Of a DNA stretch of 64,000 nt, positions 41,842 to 51,559 are shown one piece after another (positions within the stretch are counted from its first letter, which is position 1; every line of letters begins with the position of its first letter). Position numbers and translations under genes: made by a program. The notes beneath the pieces were generated by a model, which worked only from the letters and a program-made list of their open reading frames with translations, was not told where the DNA came from and ran no database searches. Location: the NCBI GenBank assembly GCA_964017155.1, contig OZ024865.1, positions 38,223,926-38,287,925 on the forward strand, in the 5' to 3' direction. Origin of the DNA: Oasisia sp. SBJ-2009 (taxonomy: Eukaryota; Annelida; Polychaeta; Sabellida; Siboglinidae).

Positions 41842-42892
41842 GAAGAAGCTAACCAGCTGCAATGGAATACATAGTTGACCTGCTCCAATGGAAGAAGTTG
41901 ACCAGCTGCAATGGAAGTAGTTGAAGGTGACCACCTGCAATGGAAGAAGTAGATGACCAGCTGCAATGGAAAAAGAAGTTGACCACCTGCAATGGAAGAG
42001 GTAGTTGCCCTGCTCCAACAGAAGAGATTGACCAGCTGGAATGGAAGAAGAAGTTGACCATCTGCAATGGAAGAACCAGTTGACCAGCTACAACGGAAGA
42101 AGTAGTTTACCAGCTGCAATGGAAGAAGAAGTTGACCATCTGCAATGCAAGAAGCAGTTGACCAGCTGCAATGGAAGAAGTTGACCATCTGCAACGGAAG
42201 AAGTAGTTTACCAGCTGCAATGGAAGAAGAAGTTGACCACCGGCAATGGAAGAACTAGTTGACCAGCTGCAATGGACGAAGCAGTTGACCAGATGCAATG
42301 GAAGAAGTAGTTTACCAGCTGCAATGGAAGAAGTAGTTGATCAGCTGCAATGGAAGAAGTTCACCATCTGCAATGCAAGAAGCAGTTGTCCAGCTACAAT
42401 GGAAGAAGAAGTTGACCAGATGCAATGGAAGAAGTAGTTGACCAGCTGCAATGGAAGAAGTTGACCATCTGCAATGCCAGAAGCAGTTGTCCAGCTACAA
42501 TGGAAGAAGAAGTTGACCAGATGCAATGGAAGAGGTTGATCACCTGCTATGAAAGAAGAAGTTGACCAGATGCAATGGAATACGTAGTTGACCAGCTCCA
42601 ATGGCAGAATAAGTTGACCAGCTGCAATGGAAGAAGTAGTTGACCAGCTGCAATGGAAGAAGTAGTTGACCAGCTGCAATGGAAGAAGTAGTTGACCAGC
42701 TGCAATGGAAGAAGTAGTTGACCAGCTGCAATGGAAGAAGTAGTTGACCAGCTGCAATGGAAGAAGAAGTCGACCACCTGCAATGGAAGAAGTAGTTGAC
42801 CAGCTGCAATATAATAAAAAGTTCACCAGCTGCAATGGAAGAAGTAATTGACCAGCTGCAATTTAAGAAGTTGATGACCAGCTGCAATGGAA
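41842..42892 (-). repeat. Nested 1,051-bp duplication, copy A2
   Basis: Second copy. Divergence resumes after 42,892, where GAAGAAGTTGACAACC replaces GAAGAAGCTAACC. Confidence 0.85.
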
Positions 42893-43158
42893 GAAGAAGT
42901 TGACAACCTGAAATGGAAGAAGTAGTTGACCAGCTGCAATGGAAGTAGTTGACCACCTGCAATGGAAGAAGTTGATGACCAGCTGCAATGGAAGTAGTTA
43001 GTTAACCACCTGTAATGGAAAAAGCAGTAGTTTGGTATGGTATTTGACCAGCTGTGGTAAAACAAGTACTTCTCCAGGTGTGATTGAAAAGTACTTCACC
43101 AGATATGACAGAAATTAGAACATGTAGTTTTGTGCAACAAGATGACAACATAACACAC

Positions 43159-43297
43159 CTTCCTGTTTTCCCCATGTGATGCGCCAGTCCTCCCTGACAT
43201 GGTTGTACTCCTCCTCCAGGGACTTCAAGTCCTCCTCCCGCTCGATCAGTGGCTACTTCTCCTTCATGTACACATTGTCTCTCATCTCACAGTCCAC
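43159..43297 (-). pseudogene. Exon copy 31 (stop at codon 15)
   Basis: TAG at codon 15, Tyr3 to Cys as in copy 30, and Ile34 to Val, which is private to this copy. Confidence 0.85.
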
Positions 43298-44258
43298 CTG
43301 AAATAAAGAACAATAACTATTACCGGTTGTGCATGCTGTTTAACATCATGTACTCTTCCTAAAAAACTACATGATCTTATTTTCAACCTGAAGAAACAGT
43401 AACTATTAAATATCCATCTAAAGAAAATGTTAGAAATTAGGACACATGTCTACAATCTCTTTCTCCACCTGTAGAAAAAACTATGAAAGAAGTAGTTGAC
43501 CACCTGCCATGGAAGAAGTTGACCACCTGCAATGGAAGAAGTTGTTGAACACCTACAATGGAAGAAGTAGTTGACAAGCTACAACGGAAGAAGACGTTGA
43601 CCAGCTGCAATACAAGAAGTAGTTGACCAGCTGCGACTGAAGAAGTATAGAAGTAGTTGACCACATGAAATGGAGGAAGAACTTGATCAGCTGCAAAGGA
43701 AGACGTAGTCGACCAGGTGCAATGGAAGAAGTTGACCACCTGCAATGGAATAAATGCTTGACCAGCCTCAATGGAAGAAGAACTTGACCATCTGCAATGG
43801 AAGAAGTAGTCGACCAGCTGCAATAGAAGAAATACTTGACCAGCTGCAATGGATCAAGTACTTGACCAGCTGCAAAGGAAGAAGTTGACCACCTGCAATG
43901 GAATAAATGCTTGACCAGCCTCAATGGAAGAAGAACTTGACCATCTGCAATGGAAGAAGTAGTCGACCAGCTGCAATAGAAGAAGTACTTGACCAGCTGC
44001 AATGGAAGAAGTAGTTGATCAGCTGCAATGGAAGAAGTTGACCACCTAAAATGGAAGCAGTAGTTTACCAGCTGCTATGGAAGAAGTAGTTGACCTGCTC
44101 CAATGGAAGAAGTTGACCATCTGCAATGGAAGAAGTAGTTGACCAGCTGCAATGGAAGAAGTAGTTGACCAGATGCAATGGAAGAAGTAGTTGACCAGCT
44201 GCAATGGAAGAAGTTGACCACCTGCAATGGAAGAAATAGTTGACCAGCTGCAATGAAA

Positions 44259-45309
44259 GAAGAAGCTAACCAGCTGCAATGGAATACATAGTTGACCTGC
44301 TCCAATGGAAGAAGTTGACCAGCTGCAATGGAAGTAGTTGAAGGTGACCACCTGCAATGGAAGAAGTAGATGACCAGCTGCAATGGAAAAAGAAGTTGAC
44401 CACCTGCAATGGAAGAGGTAGTTGCCCTGCTCCAACAGAAGAGATTGACCAGCTGGAATGGAAGAAGAAGTTGACCATCTGCAATGGAAGAACCAGTTGA
44501 CCAGCTACAACGGAAGAAGTAGTTTACCAGCTGCAATGGAAGAAGAAGTTGACCATCTGCAATGCAAGAAGCAGTTGACCAGCTGCAATGGAAGAAGTTG
44601 ACCATCTGCAACGGAAGAAGTAGTTTACCAGCTGCAATGGAAGAAGAAGTTGACCACCGGCAATGGAAGAACTAGTTGACCAGCTGCAATGGACGAAGCA
44701 GTTGACCAGATGCAATGGAAGAAGTAGTTTACCAGCTGCAATGGAAGAAGTAGTTGATCAGCTGCAATGGAAGAAGTTCACCATCTGCAATGCAAGAAGC
44801 AGTTGTCCAGCTACAATGGAAGAAGAAGTTGACCAGATGCAATGGAAGAAGTAGTTGACCAGCTGCAATGGAAGAAGTTGACCATCTGCAATGCCAGAAG
44901 CAGTTGTCCAGCTACAATGGAAGAAGAAGTTGACCAGATGCAATGGAAGAGGTTGATCACCTGCTATGAAAGAAGAAGTTGACCAGATGCAATGGAATAC
45001 GTAGTTGACCAGCTCCAATGGCAGAATAAGTTGACCAGCTGCAATGGAAGAAGTAGTTGACCAGCTGCAATGGAAGAAGTAGTTGACCAGCTGCAATGGA
45101 AGAAGTAGTTGACCAGCTGCAATGGAAGAAGTAGTTGACCAGCTGCAATGGAAGAAGTAGTTGACCAGCTGCAATGGAAGAAGAAGTCGACCACCTGCAA
45201 TGGAAGAAGTAGTTGACCAGCTGCAATATAATAAAAAGTTCACCAGCTGCAATGGAAGAAGTAATTGACCAGCTGCAATTTAAGAAGTTGATGACCAGCT
45301 GCAATGGAA
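44259..45309 (-). repeat. Nested 1,051-bp duplication, copy B1
   Basis: Counterpart of 40,791-41,841 in the second 3,468-bp unit. Confidence 0.85.
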
Positions 45310-46360
45310 GAAGAAGCTAACCAGCTGCAATGGAATACATAGTTGACCTGCTCCAATGGAAGAAGTTGACCAGCTGCAATGGAAGTAGTTGAAGGTGACC
45401 ACCTGCAATGGAAGAAGTAGATGACCAGCTGCAATGGAAAAAGAAGTTGACCACCTGCAATGGAAGAGGTAGTTGCCCTGCTCCAACAGAAGAGATTGAC
45501 CAGCTGGAATGGAAGAAGAAGTTGACCATCTGCAATGGAAGAACCAGTTGACCAGCTACAACGGAAGAAGTAGTTTACCAGCTGCAATGGAAGAAGAAGT
45601 TGACCATCTGCAATGCAAGAAGCAGTTGACCAGCTGCAATGGAAGAAGTTGACCATCTGCAACGGAAGAAGTAGTTTACCAGCTGCAATGGAAGAAGAAG
45701 TTGACCACCGGCAATGGAAGAACTAGTTGACCAGCTGCAATGGACGAAGCAGTTGACCAGATGCAATGGAAGAAGTAGTTTACCAGCTGCAATGGAAGAA
45801 GTAGTTGATCAGCTGCAATGGAAGAAGTTCAACATCTGCAATGCAAGAAGCAGTTGTCCAGCTACAATGGAAGAAGAAGTTGACCAGATGCAATGGAAGA
45901 AGTAGTTGACCAGCTGCAATGGAAGAAGTTGACCATCTGCAATGCCAGAAGCAGTTGTCCAGCTACAATGGAAGAAGAAGTTGACCAGATGCAATGGAAG
46001 AGGTTGATCACCTGCTATGAAAGAAGAAGTTGACCAGATGCAATGGAATACGTAGTTGACCAGCTCCAATGGCAGAATAAGTTGACCAGCTGCAATGGAA
46101 GAAGTAGTTAACCAGCTGCAATGGAAGAAGTAGTTGACCAGCTGCAATGGAAGAAGTAGTTGACCAGCTGCAATGGAAGAAGTAGTTGACCAGCTGCAAT
46201 GGAAGAAGTAGTTGACCAGCTGCAATGGAAGAAGAAGTCGACCACCTGCAATGGAAGAAGTAGTTGACCAGCTGCAATATAATAAAAAGTTCACCAGCTG
46301 CAATGGAAGAAGTAATTGACCAGCTGCAATTTAAGAAGTTGATGACCAGCTGCAATGGAA
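45310..46360 (-). repeat. Nested 1,051-bp duplication, copy B2
   Basis: Counterpart of 41,842-42,892 in the second 3,468-bp unit. Confidence 0.85.
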
Positions 46361-46626
46361 GAAGAAGTTGACAACCTGAAATGGAAGAAGTAGTTGACCA
46401 GCTGCAATGGAAGTAGTTGACCACCTGCAATGGAAGAAGTTGATGACCAGCTGCAATGGAAGTAGTTAGTTAACCACCTGTAATGGAAAAAGCAGTAGTT
46501 TGGTATGGTATTTGACCAGCTGTGGTAAAACAAGTACTTCTCCAGGTGTGATTGAAAAGTACTTCACCAGATATGACAGAAATTAGAACATGTAGTTTTG
46601 TGCAACAAGATGACAACATAACACAC

Positions 46627-46765
46627 CTTCCTGTTTTCCCCATGTGATGCGCCAGTCCTCCCTGATATGGTTGTACTCCTCCTCCAGGGACTTCAAGTCC
46701 TCCTCCCGCTCGATCAGTGGCTACTTCTCCTTCATGTACACATTGTCTCTCATCTCATAGTCCAC
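46627..46765 (-). pseudogene. Exon copy 32 (stop at codon 15)
   Basis: TAG at codon 15 with Tyr3 kept, so the 3,468-bp match ends within or before this exon. Confidence 0.85.
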
Positions 46766-47863
46766 CTGAAATAAAGAACAATAACTATTACCGGTTGTGC
46801 ATGCTGTATAACATCATGTACTCTTCCTAAAAAACTACATGATCTTGTTTTCAACCTGAAGAAACAGTAACTATTAAATATCCATCTAACGAAAATGTTA
46901 GAAATTAGGACACATGTCTACAATCTCTTTCTCCGCCTGTAGAAAAACTATGAAAGAAGTAGTTGACCACCTGCCATAGAAGAAGTTGACCACCTGCAAT
47001 GGAAGAAGTTGTTGAACACCTACAATGGAAGAAGTAGTTGACAAGCTACAACGGAAGAAGACGTTGACCAGCTGCAATACAAGAAGTAGTTGACCAGCTG
47101 CGACTGAAGAAGTATAGAAGTAGTTGAACACATGAAATGGAGGAAGAACTTGATCAGCTGCAAAGGAAGACGTAGTCGACCAGGTGCAATGGAAGAAGTT
47201 GACCACCTGCAATGGAATAAATGCTTGACCAGCCTCAATGGAAGAAGAACTTGACCATCTGCAATGGAAGAAGTAGTCGACCAGCTGCAATAGAAGAAAT
47301 ACTTGACCAGCTGCAATGGAACAAGTACTTGACCAGCTGCAAAGGAAGAAGTTGACCACCTGCAATGGAATAAATGCTTGACCAGCCTCAATGGAAGAAG
47401 AACTTGACCATCTGCAATGGAAGAAGTAGTCGACCAGCTGCAATAGAAGAAGTACTTGACCAGCTGCAATGGAAGAAGTAGTTGATCAGCTGCAATGGAA
47501 GAAGTAGTTGACCAGCTGCAATGGAAGAAGTAGTTGACCAGCTGCAATGGAAGAAGAAGTTGACCACCTGCAATGGAAGAAGCAGTTGACCAGCTGCAAT
47601 GGAAGAAGTAGTTGACCAGCTGCAATGGAATAAAAAGTTGATCAGCTCCAATGGAAGAAGTAGTCGACCAGCTGCAATGGACGAAGAAGTTGATCAGCTG
47701 CTATGGAAGAAGTTCTTGTCTATCAGGTAGTTGAGATGGAACATATATTTGAAAAGCTGTGGTAGAACAAATACTTCTCCAGGTGTGATTGAAAAGTACA
47801 TCACCAGATATGACAGAAATTACAACATGTAGTTTTGTGCAACAAGATGACAACATAACACAC

Positions 47864-48002
47864 CTTCCTGTTTCCCCGATGTGATGCGCCAGTCCTCCCT
47901 GATATGGTTGTACTCCTCCTCCAGGGACTTGAAGTCCTCCTCCCGCTCGTTCAGTGGCTTCTTCTCCTTCGTGTGCACAGTGTCTCTCATCTCGTAGTCC
48001 AC
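47864..48002 (-). CDS. Exon copy 33, open
   Basis: Open 139-nt copy with Thr8, His10, Phe24 (unique) and Ser42, the last shared with copies 29 and 36. Confidence 0.45.
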
Positions 48003-49242
48003 CTGAAATAAAGAACAATACGTATTACTCGTTGTGCATGTTATCTAACATCATGTACACTTCCTAAAAAAGTACATGATCTTGTTTTCAACCTGAAGAA
48101 ACAGTAACTATTACATATCCATCTAAAGGAAAAGTTGGAAATTAGGACACATATCTACAATCGCATTTTCCTCCTGAAGAAAAACTATGAAAGAAGTAGT
48201 TGACCACTTGCAATGGAAGAAGTAGTTGACCAGCTGCAAATGAAGAAGAAGTTGACTATCTCCAATGGAAGAACCAGTTGACCAGCTGCAATGGAAGAGG
48301 TAGTTTCCCACCTGCAATGTAAGATGTTGACCACCTGCAATGGAAGAAATAGTTGGCTCGTTGCAATGGAAGAAATTGACCACCTGCAGTGGAAGAAGCA
48401 GTTGACCAGTTTCAATGGAAGAAGTTGACCAGCTGCAATGGAAGAACCAGTTGACCAGCTACAATGGAAGAAGTAGTTTACCAGATGCAATGGAAGAAGA
48501 AGTTGACCACCTGCAATGGAAGAAGCAGTTGACCAGCTGCAATGGAAGAAGTAATTGACCAGCTGCAATGGAAGAAGTTGACCACCTGCAATGGAAGAAG
48601 CAGCTGGCCAGCTGTAATGGAAGAAATAGTTGACCAGCTGCAATGGAAGAAGCTGACCAGCTGCAATGGAAGAAGAAGTTGACCACCTGCAGTGGAAGAA
48701 CTAGTTCACCAGCTACAATGGAAGAAGTAGTTTACCAGCTGCAATGGAAGAAGCATTTGACCAGCTGCAATGGAAGAGGTAGTTTCTCACCTGCAATGGA
48801 AGAAGTAGTTGACCAGCTGCAATGGAAGAAGTAGTTGACCAGCTGCAATGGAAGCAGTTGACCACCTGCAATGGAAGAAGTAGTTGACCAGCTGCAATGG
48901 AAGACGTAGTTGACCTGCTTCAATGGAATAAGTTGACCACCTGAAATGGAAGAAGTAGTTGAGTTTGATCACCTGCTATGGAATAAGTAGTTGACCAGCT
49001 GCAATGGAAGAAGTAGTTGACCTGCTCCAATGGAAGAAGTAGTCGACCAGCTGCAATGGACGAAGAAGTTGATCAGCTGCTACGGAAGAAGTTCTTGTCT
49101 ATCAGGTAGTTGAGATGGAACATATATTTGACGAGCTGTGGTCGAACAAATACTTCTCCAGGTGTGATTGAAAAGTACATCACCAGATATGACAGAAATT
49201 ACAACATGTAGTTTTGTGCAACAAGATGACAACATAACACAC

Positions 49243-49381
49243 CTTCCTGTTTTCCCCATGTGATGCGCCAGTCCTCCCTGATATGGTTGTACTCCTCCTC
49301 CAGGGACTTCAAGTCCTCCTCCCGCTCGATCAGTGGCTACTTCTCCTTCATGTACACATTGTCTCTCATCTCATAGTCCAC
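49243..49381 (-). pseudogene. Exon copy 34 (stop at codon 15)
   Basis: Single TAG at codon 15 with Pro16 kept. Confidence 0.85.
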
Positions 49382-50450
49382 CTGAAATAAAGAACAATAA
49401 CTATTACCGGTTGTGCATGCTGTTTAACATCATGTACTCTTCCTAAAAAACTACATGATCTTATTTTCAACCTGAAGAAACAGTAACTATTAAATATCCA
49501 TCTAAAGAAAATGTTAGAAATTAGGACACATGTCTACAATCTCTTTCTCCGCCTGTAGAAAAACTATGAAAGAAGTAGTTGACCACCTGCCATAGAAGAA
49601 GTTGACCACCTGCAATGGAAGAAGTTGTTGAACACCTACAATGGAAGAAGTAGTTGACAAGCTACAACGGAAGAAGACGTTGACCAGCTGCAATACAAGA
49701 AGTAGTTGACCAGCTGCGACTGAAGAAGTATAGAAGTAGTTGAACACATGAAATGGAGGAAGAACTTGTTCAGCTGCAAAGGAAGACGTAGTCGACCAGG
49801 TGCAATGGAAGAAGTTGACCACCTGCAATGGAATAAATGCTTGACCAGCCTCAATGGAAGAAGAACTTGACCATCTGCAATGGAAGAAGTAGTCGACCAG
49901 CTGCAATAGAAGAAATACTTGACCAGCTGCAAAGGAAGAAGTTGACCACCTGCAATGGAATAAATGCTTGACCAGCCTCAATGGAAGAAGAACTTGACCA
50001 TCTGCAATGGAAGAAGTAGTCGACCAGCTGCAATAGAAGAAGTACTTGACCAGCTGCAATGGAAGAAGTAGTTGATCAGCTGCAATGGAAGAAGTAGTTG
50101 ACCAGCTGCAATGGAAGAAGTAGTTGACCAGCTGCAATGGAAGAAGTTGACCACCTGCAATGGAAGAAGCAGTTGACCAGCTGCAATGGAAGAAGTAGTT
50201 GACCAGCTGCAATGGAATAAAAAGTTGATCAGCTCCAATGGAAGAAGTAGTCGACCAGCTGCAATGGACGAAGAAGTTGATCAGCTGCTATGGAAGAAGT
50301 TCTTGTCTATCAGGTAGTTGAGATGGAACATATATTTGACAAGCTGTGGTAGAACAAATACTTCTCCAGGTGTGATTGAAAAGTACATCACCAGATATGA
50401 CAGAAATTAGAACATGTAGTTTTGTGCAACAAGATGACAACATAACACAC

Positions 50451-50589
50451 CTTCCTGTTTTCCCCATGTGATGCGCCAGTCCTCCCTGATATGGTTGTAC
50501 TCCTCCTCCAGGGACTTCAAGTCCTCCTCCAGCTCGTTCAGTGGCTTCTTCTCCTTCGTGTACACAGTGTCTCTCATCTCGTAGTCCCC
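50451..50589 (-). CDS. Exon copy 35, open, altered first codon
   Basis: Open, but the first codon is GGG (Gly) instead of GTG, so the junction reads TTTCAG/GGGGAC. Thr8 and Leu20 are present. Confidence 0.42.
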
Positions 50590-51333
50590 CTGAAATAAAG
50601 AACAATACGTATTACTCGTTGTGCATTTTATCTAACATCATGTACACTTCCTAAAAAAGTACATGATCTTGTTTTCAACATGAAGAAACAGTAACTATTA
50701 CATATCCATCTAAAGGAAAAGTTGGAAATTAGGACACATATCTACAATCGCATTTTCCACCTGAAGAAAAACTATGAAAGAAGTAGTTGACCACTTGCAA
50801 TGGAAGAAGTAGTTGACCAGCTGCAAATGAAGAAGAAGTTGACTATCTCCAATGGAAGAACCAGTTGACCAGCTGCAATGGAAGAGGTAGTTTCTCACCT
50901 GCAATGGAAGAAGTAGTTGACCAGCTGCAATGGAAGAAGTAGTTGACCAGCTGCAATGGAAGAAGTTGACCACCTGCAATGGAAGAAATAGTTGACCTGC
51001 TCCAATGGAAGAACTAGTTGACCAGCTGCAATGGAAGAAGTTGACCACCTGCAATGGAAGAAGTAGTTGACCAGCTGCAATGGAAGAAGAAGTTGACCAC
51101 CTGCAATGGAAGAAGTAGTTGACCTGCTCCAATGGAAGAAGTAGTTGACCAGCTGCAATGGGCGAAGTAGTTGACCAGCTGCAATGGAAGAAATTCTTGT
51201 CTACCAGGTAGTTGTGATGGAACACATATTTGACCAGCTGTGGAAGAACAAGGTGTGATTGAAAAGTACTTCACCAGATATGACAGAAATTAGAACGTGT
51301 GCTTTTGTGTGACAGGATGACAACATAACACAC

Positions 51334-51472
51334 CTTCCTGTTTCCCCGATGTGATGCGCCAGTCCTCCCTGATATGGTTGTACTCCTCCTCCAGGGACTT
51401 CAAGTCCTCCTCCCGCTCGTTCAGTGGCTTCTTCTCCTTCGTGTACACATTTTCTCTCATCTCGTAGTCCAC
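51334..51472 (-). CDS. Exon copy 36: coiled-coil exon nearest the upstream exon
   Basis: Open 139-nt exon coding 46 residues plus one base; it starts VDYEMRENVYTKEKK and ends WRITSGKQE. It is rich in Glu, Lys, Asp and Arg with heptad-like spacing around LNEREEDLKSLEEEY, consistent with a coiled coil. The acceptor CTTTATTTCAG is strong; the donor AAG/GTGTGT is acceptable. It enters in phase 0, matching the phase-0 end of the exon at 57,053-57,178, and leaves in phase 1. It lacks the damage of most array copies and lies at the 5' edge of the array with only about 5.6 kb of intron before it. It is therefore the best candidate for the constitutive copy, but any open copy could be used. I cannot name the protein family. 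Confidence 0.6.
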
Positions 51473-51559
51473 CTGAAATAAAGAACAATACTTATTACTC
51501 GTTGTGCATGTAACATGATGCACTCTTCCTAAAAAAAGTTCATGATCTTGTAGTCAACA

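Larger units (their letters stand above)
40021..43034 (-). repeat. 3-kb minisatellite block with nested 1,051-bp duplication
   Basis: One of the two longest exon-free blocks in the array. It contains a homogeneous run of canonical 26-bp units (about 41,570-41,720) repeated 1,051 bp later. Confidence 0.9.
39700..43167 (-). repeat. 3,468-bp tandem duplication, first copy (approximate edges)
   Basis: Exon starts 39,691, 43,159 and 46,627 are spaced exactly 3,468 bp apart and the minisatellite between them matches. The donor-side flanks of 39,691 and 43,159 differ, which puts the left edge near or just inside exon copy 30. Confidence 0.8.
43489..46502 (-). repeat. 3-kb minisatellite block, duplicate of 40,021-43,034
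   Basis: Same content 3,468 bp on, with a few private changes, for example TTCAACATC near 45,830 where the other copies read TTCACCATC. Confidence 0.9.
43168..46635 (-). repeat. 3,468-bp tandem duplication, second copy (approximate edges)
   Basis: Contains its own pair of 1,051-bp copies, so the 1,051-bp duplication came before the 3,468-bp one. Confidence 0.8.
1..51540 (-). repeat. Composite tandem array of exon copies and 26-bp minisatellite
   Basis: The same module recurs 36 times in one orientation: an exon copy, a conserved acceptor-side flank of about 190 bp, a minisatellite block, and a conserved donor-side flank of about 150 bp. Spacing between successive exon starts runs from 883 to 3,468 bp, most often 1,099, 1,185, 1,214, 1,229 or 1,255 bp. 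Many spacings differ by 26 bp, one minisatellite unit. The minisatellite unit on the plus strand is GAAGAAGTAGTTGACCAGC followed by TGCAATG; 23-bp units lack TAG and 29-bp units gain a triplet. From the spacings I estimate over 1,000 units. The unit has no stop in any minus-strand frame, so long minus-strand open frames with a 26-residue period (three units, 78 nt) arise without being genes. The array begins left of the window. Confidence 0.95.

Noticed and set aside
41195..45905. Four plus-strand 63-codon frames with VDQLQW repeats
   Set aside because: They appear only where unit variants happen to remove TAG and TGA, and they recur because of the 1,051- and 3,468-bp duplications.
116..51274. 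Dozens of minus-strand open frames of 60-265 codons with LVNYFFHCSWS-type repeats
   Set aside because: They are translations of the 26-bp minisatellite, which lacks stops on this strand. Three overlapping frames give the same cycle, and no start, splice or codon-use evidence supports coding.
1528..51488. 104-105 codon minus-strand frames with FISGGLRDER across exon copies
   Set aside because: This is the second frame of the 139-nt exon plus flanking intron. The phase-0 frame matches the upstream exon and has coiled-coil composition. The open second frame is used only in the phase argument.
1..51540. CRISPR array
   Set aside because: Repeats are adjacent and lack unique spacers, and the surroundings are animal DNA with spliced exons and retrotransposons.
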